Assembly (NCBI RefSeq): GCF_964253025.1
Contig: NZ_CAXUQC020000001.1
Span: 1,364,001 to 1,428,000 of the forward strand
Direction of reading: 5' to 3'
Length of the DNA stretch: 64,000 nucleotides
Source of the DNA: Rhizobacter sp964253025
GTDB lineage: Bacteria > Pseudomonadota > Gammaproteobacteria > Burkholderiales > Burkholderiaceae_C
Shown here: piece by piece, positions 40,747 through 49,137 of the stretch
How the letters are laid out: every line of letters starts with the position of its first letter
How positions within the stretch are numbered: the stretch's first letter is position 1
Translations under genes and position numbers: made by a program
The notes under the pieces: generated by a model
What the model was told of the DNA's origin: nothing
Seen by the model: the letters and a program-made list of their open reading frames with translations, nothing else
The model's database searches: none

Positions 40747-41358
40747 GTGACACCGTTCGTGCGGGGAGTGGGCGTGGGGCTGTGGCTGGCCGCTGCGGCG
40801 GCCCACGCACAGGCGCAGGGGCTGGCTCGTGTGGCCGACCAGCTGACACCCCAGGCCCGCGCCGCCGCCCGTGTGCACGCGCAGGATGTCACCGACATCT
40901 TTCGTGAGGCCTGCTTCGCCTCCCGGTCTGACCCTGAGGCGGTGGCGGACTGGGCGCTGAACAACGGCTTCGTCACGTCCTCGGCCGCCGGCCGGGAGTT
41001 GGCGGGGCAACTGCTCAAGCGCGGAGAGCAGGGCAATGTCTTTTCGCGCGGGCCGGGCGACGAAGGCCTGCTGCTGGTCTCCACCGCGGGGCCGTCGAAC
41101 TGCCTGGTGATGGGTCTGCAGGCGGTGGACGGGCCCCGGCTGCGCGGCCGCATGGAGGCGCTGATCACGGAGTGGACGCAGGCCCGGACGGTGGTCGAAC
41201 CGACCGCGAGCAAGGACTTCGATGAGAGCGGGTTGCGCCACCGCACGCTGACCTTTCTTGCGGTGTCCGGTAACGATCGTTACCGTCTGATGGTGATTTC
41301 CCCCTTGGGAGTGGCTCGCGGTATCGCGATCATGGGCATGTCGGTGGAACCCCGCTGA
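40747..41358 (+). CDS. Secreted protein, tandem paralogue 1
   Basis: A 203-residue exported protein, family not recognised. A signal peptide (GVGLWLAAAAAHAQAQ) is followed by the domain shared with the next two genes: IFREACFA, ADWALNNGF (~70), NVFSR, LLLVSTAG and CLVMGLQAVDG, then RGRMEALI. Two conserved Cys (in the EAC and NCLV segments) could form a disulfide. GTG 40747 follows the alaS stop directly; an upstream ATG within alaS is less likely. Confidence 0.75.
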   Translation: MTPFVRGVGVGLWLAAAAAHAQAQGLARVADQLTPQARAAARVHAQDVTDIFREACFASRSDPEAVADWALNNGFVTSSAAGRELAGQLLKRGEQGNVFSRGPGDEGLLLVSTAGPSNCLVMGLQAVDGPRLRGRMEALITEWTQARTVVEPTASKDFDESGLRHRTLTFLAVSGNDRYRLMVISPLGVARGIAIMGMSVEPR

Positions 41359-41377
41359 CCGTCCTCCGGAGTATTTG

Positions 41378-42160
41378 ATGTACCGCTTCATGTCGTACCA
41401 GCCGGCGGCCCTGTCCGGGCGCCTGGCATTCCTTCTTTCACTGGCCGCCTGCGCCGCAGGGGCGAGCCTGCCGGCTCAGGCCCAGAATTACAACCATTTC
41501 TCCGCGACGGTGGTGCACCCGCTCGGGGCGGGTTTCCAGTCGACCGAGCCGGCGGCGGCGTCGCCGGCTGCGTCCGCGGCTCCTGCCGGGGCGCGCAAGT
41601 CACCGACGCGTGCAGCGTCCGGCGGCGCAGCGGGGGCTTCGACCAACCGCCTCGTGGTGGGCGGCAAGGGCCCGCGCGTGCACACCCAGGAACTGGCTGA
41701 TGCGTTCGAGGAAGCCTGCGTGAAACTCGAAGGGGCGCCCGAGGCCACCGCTGACTGGGCGCTGGCAAACGGCTTCGCGCCGCTGCCGGACGAACAACGG
41801 GAGGTGGCCGCCGAACTGCCGGGTGGGGCGCGGCAGGCCAACGTCTTTGGCCGCGAGTCCGACCCGCTGATGCTGGTGTCGGGCGGCCAGCCGCTCGTCT
41901 GCGCCGTCATGACCCGCCACTCCACCGACGGGCAGCGCATGCGCGCCCGCATGGAGCGCCTGGTCGCCACCGTGTCGGGCAACGGCAAGCCGCCGAAGCC
42001 GACGGTTTCCATGAAGATGGGCGCGGCCGCCGCCCAGCTCGACGGCTACCGGTTCAGTGTCGATGGCCAGCCGTTCACGCTGTCGGTCATGGCACCGGTG
42101 ACCGCAGGCAGCGGCATCGCCTTCATGGCGTATTCGGTGGACGATGCGAAGCCGCGCTGA
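41378..42160 (+). CDS. Secreted protein, tandem paralogue 2
   Basis: A 260-residue exported protein with a signal peptide ending near LPAQAQ, a ~50-residue Ala/Pro/Ser-rich linker, and the shared domain: AFEEACVKL, ADWALANGF, NVFGR, LMLVSGGQ, VCAVMTRHSTDG and RARMERLV. The pattern matches paralogues 1 and 3 residue by residue at the motifs, yet overall divergence is high. CCGGAG precedes ATG 41378. Function unknown. Confidence 0.75.
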   Translation: MYRFMSYQPAALSGRLAFLLSLAACAAGASLPAQAQNYNHFSATVVHPLGAGFQSTEPAAASPAASAAPAGARKSPTRAASGGAAGASTNRLVVGGKGPRVHTQELADAFEEACVKLEGAPEATADWALANGFAPLPDEQREVAAELPGGARQANVFGRESDPLMLVSGGQPLVCAVMTRHSTDGQRMRARMERLVATVSGNGKPPKPTVSMKMGAAAAQLDGYRFSVDGQPFTLSVMAPVTAGSGIAFMAYSVDDAKPR

Positions 42161-42815
42161 CGCGCTTCGGGTCAAGGGATGGCGGTGGGCACCGTGTGCC
42201 TTGCTGCTGTCCGCAACGGCAGGCGCGCAGGTCACGCCGGTGTTCACCGCGCCGCTCGTGCACTCCGCGCCCGCGGTGGTGGAGGCTCCCGCGGCGGAAC
42301 CCCTGACCGCCGAGCGCATCGTGCAGTGGTTCGAGCAGGCCTGCGTGGCCACGCGCGGCGAATCCGGCCCGGCCATCGACTGGGCACTGGAAAACGGCTT
42401 TCAGCCCGTCGACCCGCTGCGCGGCACCACGGATCACCTGCTGGGCGGTGAGCCTGGCACGGTGCTCGTCGCCCCGGGGTCCGACGGACACGTGATGCTG
42501 GCGACCGCCGCCTCGCAGTGCAGCGTATGGGCCGAGCGGCAGGAGGGCCCTCCGGTGCGACAAGCGCTCGCCGCCATGGTGGGGACTTTGACCGCCCGGG
42601 GCGCCCGCGCCCGGGTGGAGGTCGAGCGCAACCTCGAGCGCTCGGGTGCCTGGCGCAGCCAGGTGCAGTGGCGCTACCGCGGCGTCGGCGCCAGCCAGGA
42701 CCTCGGCATCGGCGGCGTCACCACGCTGGCAGCCGGTCCGGGCACCCAGATGCTCCATGTGGCCCCCCTGGCGCGCGCCGTGAACTACGGACCGGACGGG
42801 ACGCCGCTGCGATGA
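42144..42815 (+). CDS. Secreted protein, tandem paralogue 3
   Basis: A 223-residue exported protein. A signal peptide (CALLLSATAGAQ) and short Pro/Ala linker precede the shared domain: WFEQACVAT, IDWALENGF, VMLATAASQCSV and RQALAAMV. ATG 42144 overlaps the previous stop by 17 bp, so it is translationally coupled. No catalytic motif is recognised in any of the three; a periplasmic binding or structural role is conceivable. Confidence 0.75.
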   Translation: MRSRADALRVKGWRWAPCALLLSATAGAQVTPVFTAPLVHSAPAVVEAPAAEPLTAERIVQWFEQACVATRGESGPAIDWALENGFQPVDPLRGTTDHLLGGEPGTVLVAPGSDGHVMLATAASQCSVWAERQEGPPVRQALAAMVGTLTARGARARVEVERNLERSGAWRSQVQWRYRGVGASQDLGIGGVTTLAAGPGTQMLHVAPLARAVNYGPDGTPLR

Positions 42816-42926
42816 CCGCTGGCTGACCCCCGACGCCGGTGACCTGAAGCCAACGTCATCGGTGCAGCGCTCGAAGGTGACGTTCGCCACCCGGATCATT
42901 CCCGGGCGGCAGCCACGCCCCCCGGC

Positions 42927-43922
42927 TCAGGCGTAGCGCAGTTCCCCCGCCTTGCCCCAGAACACCCGGTAGGCGAACACCGTGTAGCCCGCGATCATGG
43001 GCACCGTGAGCGCCACCCCGAACAGGATGACCTTCAGCGACGCCGGCGCGCTGGCGGCCTGCTGGATCGTCAGTCGGTCCATCACGACGTACGGGTACAG
43101 GCTGTAGGCCAGGCCGAAGAAGCCGAGCAGGAAGACGCACACCATCGACACGAACGGTACCCAGCACAGCGGGCCGAGCACGCGCTTCCAGCCGAGCGAA
43201 GCACGCAACAAGACCAAGGCCGCCACGGTCATGAGCGGGATCGGCAGCAACGCGATCAATGCCGGCATGCTGAACCACCGGTCGCGCACGGTTTCGCTCA
43301 CCCAGGGCGTGGCGAGCGAGATCAACCCCATGCCGACCACGACCGGGAACCAGGCGAGACGCGCCCATCGCACGGCCTGGGCCTGCAACTCGCCTTCCGT
43401 CTTCATGATGAGCCAGCCCGCGCCCAGCAGCACGTAGGCGGCAGGCAGGGCCAACGCGATGGCTGCGGCGAAGAGGTCGTACTGCCAGCCGCTGTTGAGC
43501 CCGGTCACGTAGTGCCCGAGCATCCAGCCCTGCGAGGTGGCGGCCAGGCCCGAACCCACGAGGAACACCCGGTTCCATGCCGTCTTGTGCGCGTCGCGCG
43601 CCTTGACCCGGAAGTCGAAGGCCACGCCACGCAACACGAGGCCGACCAGCATCAGTGCCACCGGCAGGTACAGCGCCGAGAGCACCACCCCATGTGCCTT
43701 GGGGAAGGCGATCAGCAGGATGCCGACGCCGAGCACCAACCACGTTTCGTTGGCGTCCCAGAACGGCCCGATGGACGCCACCATGACGTCTTTCTGGTCG
43801 TTGGTCGCGCGGTGCATCAGCATGCCGACGCCGAGGTCATAGCCGTCGAGGACGACGTAGGTCAGCATCGAGACGCCCATCAGGGCCATGAAGATGATGG
43901 GCAACAGGTCGTCGAAGCTCAT
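42927..43922 (-). CDS. cydB: Cytochrome bd-type quinol oxidase subunit II
   Basis: A 331-residue polytopic membrane subunit (about eight helices). Signature YVVLDGYDLGVGML (~22-35) and WDANETWLVLGVGILLIAFP. Pairs with CydA, with ATGA overlap of start and stop. With the short CydA it forms a cyanide-insensitive (CIO-like) bd oxidase. No CydX-like peptide follows it. Confidence 0.94.
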   Translation of the reverse strand: MSFDDLLPIIFMALMGVSMLTYVVLDGYDLGVGMLMHRATNDQKDVMVASIGPFWDANETWLVLGVGILLIAFPKAHGVVLSALYLPVALMLVGLVLRGVAFDFRVKARDAHKTAWNRVFLVGSGLAATSQGWMLGHYVTGLNSGWQYDLFAAAIALALPAAYVLLGAGWLIMKTEGELQAQAVRWARLAWFPVVVGMGLISLATPWVSETVRDRWFSMPALIALLPIPLMTVAALVLLRASLGWKRVLGPLCWVPFVSMVCVFLLGFFGLAYSLYPYVVMDRLTIQQAASAPASLKVILFGVALTVPMIAGYTVFAYRVFWGKAGELRYA

Positions 43923-45319
43923 GCGGTGCTCCCGGGTTGAAGGGCGGCGGTGTTGGCGGTCTGCGCGCCTGCGGGGGTGCGGGCCTGGTCGCGGGCGTCC
44001 TGGGCGAGCACCTCTTCGGGCTTCTCGGCCATGTACTTCAGCACGCCGATGTACGACACCATGAGCGCGAGGTAGGTCAATACGTAGAGAGTCAGCGTGA
44101 GGGCGATCATCCCGGAGGGCACCTGGGACGCGACATCGGCGGTGCGCAACAGGCCGTACACGATGAACGGCTGTCGACCGATCTCGGTGACGTACCAGCC
44201 GGCGACGGTGGCCACCCAGCCCGAGAAGGTCATGGCCGTGAAGGCCCACAGCAAGGGGCGCGGCAGGCCGTCAGTGCCCCAGCGACGACGCCGCATCACC
44301 ACGAAGCCCACCCAGCTCAGCAGGAGCATCAGCATGCCCATGCCGACCATGATGCGGAAGGCGAAGAACATGGGCGCCACGGGAGGGTGCGCTCCGGGAA
44401 ACTCGTTGAGCCCCTTGATCTCGCCGTCGGCGCGGTGGGTCAGGATGAGGCTGGCGCCGTTGGGAACGCCCACCGCGAAGCGGTTGCTGCGCGTCGCTTC
44501 GTCCGGCCAGGCGAAGAGCAGCAGGGGCGCGCCCTTCTCGGTTTCCCAGACGCCCTCCATCGCCGCGATCTTGGCTGGTTGATGCTCGAGCGTGTTCAGG
44601 CCGTGCAAGTCGCCGACGAAGATCTGCACCGGCACGAGGAGTGCGGCCAGCGTGACGCCGGTCCGCAAGACACGGGCCGTGGAGGAGTTCTGTTTGCCCT
44701 TGATCAGCTGCCACGCGCTGATGCCGGCCAGCAGGAAGGCCACGGTCAGTCCCGAAGCCAGCAGCTTGTGCGACAGGCGGTAGGGGAAGGACGGGTTGAA
44801 GATCACCTCCATCCAGCTCGTGACGTGAAACTCGCCGTTGATGATGGTGTAGCCGGCGGGGGTCTGCATCCACGAGTTCAGGCTCAGGATCCAGAAGGCG
44901 CTCAGCGTGGTGCCGAAGGCCACGAGGAAGGTGGCGATCAGGTGCACCCGCTCGCTCACCTTGCCATGGCCGAACAGCATGATGCCGAGGAAGCTGGCCT
45001 CCAGGAAGAACGCCGTGAGCACTTCGTAGCCGAGCAGGGGCCCGGCGATGTTGCCGGCCTTCTCCATGTAACCCGGCCAGTTGGTGCCGAACTGGAAGCT
45101 CATCGTGATGCCGCTCACCACACCGAGTGCGAAGGTCAGCGCGAACACCTTCGTCCAGTAGCGGTAGGCAGTGAGCCATGCGCCGTCGTGGGTCTTGAGC
45201 CAGCGCCAGCGGAAGAACAGCAGCACCCAGCCGAGCGAGATGCTGATGGTGGGAAAGAGGATGTGGAAGGTGATGTTGGCCGCGAACTGCATGCGGGCCA
45301 GGATGAGGGCGTCCATCAT
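43919..45319 (-). CDS. cydA: Cytochrome bd-type quinol oxidase subunit I
   Basis: A 466-residue subunit carrying the hemes. The N-terminal heme-ligand His19 is in ANITFHILFPTISISLGW; GRQP follows late in the chain (TEIGRQPF). The Q-loop between helices 6 and 7 is short, unlike the long loop of E. coli CydA, and points to the CIO subclass with high oxygen affinity and cyanide tolerance. Oxidises quinol and reduces O2 to water without proton pumping. ATG 45319 follows AAAGGAAAC. A GbsR regulator overlaps upstream. Confidence 0.94.
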   Translation of the reverse strand: MMDALILARMQFAANITFHILFPTISISLGWVLLFFRWRWLKTHDGAWLTAYRYWTKVFALTFALGVVSGITMSFQFGTNWPGYMEKAGNIAGPLLGYEVLTAFFLEASFLGIMLFGHGKVSERVHLIATFLVAFGTTLSAFWILSLNSWMQTPAGYTIINGEFHVTSWMEVIFNPSFPYRLSHKLLASGLTVAFLLAGISAWQLIKGKQNSSTARVLRTGVTLAALLVPVQIFVGDLHGLNTLEHQPAKIAAMEGVWETEKGAPLLLFAWPDEATRSNRFAVGVPNGASLILTHRADGEIKGLNEFPGAHPPVAPMFFAFRIMVGMGMLMLLLSWVGFVVMRRRRWGTDGLPRPLLWAFTAMTFSGWVATVAGWYVTEIGRQPFIVYGLLRTADVASQVPSGMIALTLTLYVLTYLALMVSYIGVLKYMAEKPEEVLAQDARDQARTPAGAQTANTAALQPGSTA

Positions 45320-45900
45320 GAACGGTTTCCTTTCGGGGAAGCGGCCTTGCCGCCTGGCACCACGCTCACCTTGCCGGTGAACTCGAGCAGACGTTGCACC
45401 TTCGAGCCCATCTTCATGAGCTGCGAGAGTGTCTTCTGGTCCATGCGCTGGACATCGTCGAACCAGGTGGTCATGAGCTCGATCAGGTCGTGCATGCCTT
45501 TCATGCGCTCCTGCGCAATCCTGTCTTCCTCGCTGGAAGGCTGGTCGAGCAGGGCGCTTCGCAGCATCGACAAGGTCGGCTCGATCTCGCGCCGCCGGCG
45601 CTGCTCGGCAAGCGTGCGGAAGATCTCCCAGGCGTCGGTCGGCGCGTCGAAGTACTCCCGGCGGTCGCCCGGCAGGTGGCGCAGGTTGACGAGCTGCCAC
45701 GACTGCAGCTCCTTCAGTCCCATGCTGACGTTCGAGCGGGAGAACTCCAGCGCCTCGGCGATCTCGTCCGCGTTCACGGGGCGCGGCGACATGAAGATAA
45801 GCGCGTAGATCTGGCCCACCGTCCGGTTGATGCCCCAGCGGCTGCCCATTTCGCCGAAATGGCTGACGAAGCTGCGGACGAGGGGGGTTAGCGTGGCCAT
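45316..45900 (-). CDS. GbsR/MarR-family regulator of the bd oxidase operon
   Basis: A 194-residue winged-helix regulator: RWGINRTVGQIYALIFMSP, ADEIAEALEFSRSNVSMGLK (recognition helix), YFDAPTDAWEIFRTLAEQRR, with a long C-terminal helical region. Its stop overlaps the cydA start (ATGA), so it is the first gene of the regulator-cydA-cydB operon and is likely autoregulatory. No cysteine or metal cluster is seen, so the signal is unknown. Confidence 0.87.
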   Translation of the reverse strand: MATLTPLVRSFVSHFGEMGSRWGINRTVGQIYALIFMSPRPVNADEIAEALEFSRSNVSMGLKELQSWQLVNLRHLPGDRREYFDAPTDAWEIFRTLAEQRRRREIEPTLSMLRSALLDQPSSEEDRIAQERMKGMHDLIELMTTWFDDVQRMDQKTLSQLMKMGSKVQRLLEFTGKVSVVPGGKAASPKGNRS

Positions 45901-46070
45901 GGCGTTCTGTCCTTGCGTTGGATCAAGATGCAAGTCTATTTGAAATTTCAGTAATTCCTGAAATCTGGGGAATTTCTTGTTCCGACGCGGTCGATGGAAC
46001 GCCGCGCGGTCCGCGGGTGTCCATCCCTGGCGCCCCGCCATAATCCCGACCAGGCTTCGAGCTTCCGCCC

Positions 46071-46871
46071 ATGCAGATCGGCTTTTCCATCAACGAGACG
46101 CTCTTCCTCCTGACGCTGATCACCGGCACCTGCTGGCTCGCGTGGCGGCAGCGCCTGCGCCGCAAGCCGGCGCCCCAGGGGCGGCCGTTCTGGGCCCTTG
46201 GCGCCGATCTGTTCCTGGTCGTCGCCCTGATGTTCACCTGCAGGGTGGCCGTGGCCGACTGGCCCAAGGTGCCGACGGGTTCCATGGAGCCCACCCTGCG
46301 CGTGGGTGACTTCCTTCTCGTGAACCACCTGGCGTACGGCCCGCGCCTGCCCTTCACCAACACGGCCATCGAGTTCGGCAAGCCGGAGCGGGGCGACGTC
46401 GTCGTCTTCCGCTATCCGCTGAAGGTGTCGGAGTTCTACGTGAAGCGCCTCGTGGGCCTGCCGGGCGATGTGGTCCGCTTCCAGGATGGCGCGGTGAGCA
46501 TCAACGGCGAGGCCTTCGACATGACGCCCGCCGGAGACGCCATTCCGCCGAAGGCCGAAGACCTGGGGCACTGGCTGCTGCATGAATCGTCGCAGGGCGC
46601 ACAGCGCGGCATCAAGCTCAATCCCTTCCTGCAGGGTCGCATGCCCATCGACCTCACCCAGCCGGACCTGGCCCGTCATTGCCACAGCGAGCGGGCAGGG
46701 CAGTGGGAGTGCCGTGTTCCCGAGGGCCAATACCTGATGCTGGGCGACAACCGCGACAATTCGGTCGACTCGCGCACGTGGGGCTTTCTGCCTCACGGGC
46801 AGGTGTATGGCAAGGCGGTACGCGTGCTCTTCAATTTCTCCGATCTGTCGCGCAGCTGGACTGCGCTCTGA
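46071..46871 (+). CDS. lepB: Signal peptidase I
   Basis: A 266-residue inner-membrane protease that removes signal peptides. Two N-terminal membrane segments (~9-25 and ~44-62) precede catalytic Ser71 in PTGSMEPTLRVGD and Lys125 in FYVKRLVGLPGD. LMLGDNRDNSVDSR (~220) is the conserved C-terminal box. It sits directly before coaBC, where lspA is often found in related genomes. It may be a second type I peptidase rather than the lepA-linked copy. Confidence 0.93.
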   Translation: MQIGFSINETLFLLTLITGTCWLAWRQRLRRKPAPQGRPFWALGADLFLVVALMFTCRVAVADWPKVPTGSMEPTLRVGDFLLVNHLAYGPRLPFTNTAIEFGKPERGDVVVFRYPLKVSEFYVKRLVGLPGDVVRFQDGAVSINGEAFDMTPAGDAIPPKAEDLGHWLLHESSQGAQRGIKLNPFLQGRMPIDLTQPDLARHCHSERAGQWECRVPEGQYLMLGDNRDNSVDSRTWGFLPHGQVYGKAVRVLFNFSDLSRSWTAL

Positions 46872-46873
46872 CC

Positions 46874-48085
46874 ATGACTCCTCCTCTCGATCTCCAGGGC
46901 CGGCGCATCGTGCTCGGCCTCACGGGTGGCATCGCCTGCTACAAGGTGGCCGAACTCACGCGCCTGCTCGTCAAGGCAGGCGCCACCGTCAACGTGGTCA
47001 TGACGGAGGCGGCGGAGCAGTTCATCACCGCGGTCACGCTGCAGGCCTTGTCCGGCCACCCGGTCCTGACGAGCCAGTGGGATGCCCGCGAGCCGAACAA
47101 CATGGCGCACATCAACCTCACCCGTGGTGCGGATGCGGTGCTCGTGGCGCCCGCCAGCGCGGACTTCATCGCCAAGCTGGTCCAGGGCCGTGCGGACGAA
47201 CTGCTGAGCCTGATGTGCCTGGCACGTCCCATCGCGACCTGCCCCTTGCTGGTGGCTCCCGCCATGAACCGGGAAATGTGGGACCATCCGGCCACGCAGC
47301 GCAACATCGCCCAGCTGCGCCTCGACGGCGCCACCGTCCTCGGGCCCGGGAGTGGCGAGCAGGCGTGTGGCGAGGTGGGGGATGGCCGCATGCTCGAGCC
47401 CGCAGACCTGCTGGCCGACCTGGTCTCGTTCCTGTCGCCGAAACTCCTGAAGGGCCAGCGCCTGCTGATCACCGCCGGTCCGACCTTCGAGCCCATCGAC
47501 CCGGTGCGCGGCATCACCAATCTCTCGAGCGGCAAGATGGGCTTTGCGATTGCCCGCGCTGCCCATGAAGCCGGGGCCGAGGTGACGCTCGTGGCCGGGC
47601 CGGTGCACCTGCCGACGCCGCGCGGCGTGCGCCGCATCGACGTGCAGACGGCGTCCCAGATGCACGACACGGTGCTTCCGCTGGCCGCCCGGCACGGCGT
47701 CTTCGTGGCCACCGCCGCCGTGGCGGACTGGCGGCCCGCCAGCCTGTCCGAGCACAAGATCAAGAAGAACGGCAGCAAGGTCGCCCCGACCTTCGAGTTG
47801 ACCGAGAACCCCGACATCCTGGCCGCGGTCGCGCGGTTGCCCGATCGGCCCTTCTGCGTGGGTTTCGCGGCCGAAAGCGAGAACCTCCTAGAGCACGCGC
47901 GCGAGAAACTCACCCGCAAGGGCGTGCCGCTCATCGTCGGCAACCTCGGTCCGGCGACCTTCGGTCGCGATGACAACGCGCTGGTGCTGGTCGATGCCGA
48001 GGGGCACCGGGACCTTCCGGCCGCCGACAAGCTCACCCTCGCTCGCCAGCTCATCGGCGAAATCGCCCGACGCCTGAATCCATGA
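46874..48085 (+). CDS. coaBC: Bifunctional phosphopantothenoylcysteine decarboxylase/synthetase
   Basis: A 403-residue CoA-biosynthesis enzyme. The N-terminal FMN-dependent decarboxylase half (CoaC) has GLTGGIACYKVAEL, catalytic His in NMAHINLTR, the PAMNREMW flap and Cys in EQACGEVGDGRM. The C-terminal synthetase half (CoaB) has TAGPTFEPIDPVRGITNLSS and KIKKNG. Full length. ATG 46874 is 2 bp after lepB; stop overlaps dut. Confidence 0.97.
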   Translation: MTPPLDLQGRRIVLGLTGGIACYKVAELTRLLVKAGATVNVVMTEAAEQFITAVTLQALSGHPVLTSQWDAREPNNMAHINLTRGADAVLVAPASADFIAKLVQGRADELLSLMCLARPIATCPLLVAPAMNREMWDHPATQRNIAQLRLDGATVLGPGSGEQACGEVGDGRMLEPADLLADLVSFLSPKLLKGQRLLITAGPTFEPIDPVRGITNLSSGKMGFAIARAAHEAGAEVTLVAGPVHLPTPRGVRRIDVQTASQMHDTVLPLAARHGVFVATAAVADWRPASLSEHKIKKNGSKVAPTFELTENPDILAAVARLPDRPFCVGFAAESENLLEHAREKLTRKGVPLIVGNLGPATFGRDDNALVLVDAEGHRDLPAADKLTLARQLIGEIARRLNP

Positions 48086-48537
48086 CCATCACCACCATCG
48101 ACCTCAAGGTGCTCGACCCGCGCATGGGCGAGCAGATTCCCGCCTACGCCACCCCGGGAAGTGCCGGCCTCGACCTGCGCGCCTGCATCGACCAGCCGCT
48201 GGTACTGAACCCGGGCCAGACGGCGCTCGTTGCCACCGGCCTGGCCATCCACATCGGCGACCCGGGCCTGGCCGCGATGATCCTGCCGCGCTCGGGCCTC
48301 GGCCACAAGCACGGCATCGTCCTCGGCAACCTCGTCGGGCTCATCGACTCCGACTACCAGGGGCAGCTGATGGTGAGCTGCTGGAATCGCGGCGATGCGG
48401 CCTTCACCATCCAGCCGATGGAGCGCATCGCGCAACTCGTCATCGTGCCGGTCGTGCAGGCGAGCTTTCGCCAGGTGGAGGCGTTCGGTGAGTCCGATCG
48501 CGGTGCTTCAGGCTTCGGCTCCACCGGCCGGCACTGA
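48082..48537 (+). CDS. dut: dUTP diphosphatase
   Basis: A 151-residue trimeric dUTPase preventing uracil incorporation and supplying dUMP. Motifs in order: AYATPGSAGLDLRACID (1), PRSGLGHKHGIVLGN (2), GLIDSDYQGQLMV (3), MERIAQLVIVPV (4) and RGASGFGSTGRH (5). All five are intact. The ATG overlaps the coaBC stop. Confidence 0.98.
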   Translation: MTITTIDLKVLDPRMGEQIPAYATPGSAGLDLRACIDQPLVLNPGQTALVATGLAIHIGDPGLAAMILPRSGLGHKHGIVLGNLVGLIDSDYQGQLMVSCWNRGDAAFTIQPMERIAQLVIVPVVQASFRQVEAFGESDRGASGFGSTGRH

Positions 48538-48590
48538 CGACCGGCGTTCATGCCGGCCCGGGGGCGCGAGCGCGTCGGGCCGGAGCCGGG

Positions 48591-49112
48591 TCAGTGCAGG
48601 TTGCCGTTGGACGGCGCCGTCTGCATCACGCTCAGGCCGGGCGTGGTCACCGATCGGTTCTCGATCTCTTCCTCGGTCGCCGCGCGCACGTCACGCACCT
48701 TGAGGTCGAGTCGCAGGGCGATGCCGGCCAGCGGGTGGTTGCCGTCGAGCACCACGTGCTCGGGATAGACCTCGGTCACCGTGTAGATGGCGTCGTCGAC
48801 CAGCCCGGGCGTCTTGGCACCGGGAGGCGGGCCGTCGAACTGCATGCCCGCTTCGACGTTGTCGGGGAAGATGCCCTTCGCTTCGAAGAACACCAGCTCG
48901 GGGTCGTAGTCACCGAAGGCATGTTCGGGCTCGAGGTGCATCTGGGCTTCGAAGCCCGCCTCCTGGCCGAGCAGGGCCTCCTCGACCTTGGCGAGCAGGT
49001 CGTCGCCACCGACAAGGAATTCCACGGGGGCCTCGAGTTCGTCGATCACATGGCCCTGGGTGTCTTCGAGTCGCCAGACGAGGCTGACGACGCAGGGAGA
49101 AGAGATAAGCAT
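48591..49112 (-). CDS. FKBP-type peptidyl-prolyl isomerase (SlyD-like)
   Basis: A 173-residue cytoplasmic isomerase/chaperone. The FKBP core is split by an insert-in-flap domain: VVSLVWRLEDTQGHVIDEL, VEFLVGGDDLLAKVEEALLG, then LEPEHAFGDYDPELV, and HPLAGIALRLDLKVRDVR. It lacks the His/Cys-rich metal tail of E. coli SlyD. ATG 49112 (MLISSPCVV) is preferred; the frame continues 6 codons upstream. Only 25 bp separates it from the divergent RoxA-like gene. Confidence 0.88.
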   Translation of the reverse strand: MLISSPCVVSLVWRLEDTQGHVIDELEAPVEFLVGGDDLLAKVEEALLGQEAGFEAQMHLEPEHAFGDYDPELVFFEAKGIFPDNVEAGMQFDGPPPGAKTPGLVDDAIYTVTEVYPEHVVLDGNHPLAGIALRLDLKVRDVRAATEEEIENRSVTTPGLSVMQTAPSNGNLH

Positions 49113-49137
49113 CGAACAATGATCGCACAATCACGGG

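Noticed and set aside
38046..41246. 1066-codon minus-strand open frame over alaS
   Set aside because: Antisense shadow of an unmistakable alanyl-tRNA synthetase; composition is not protein-like.
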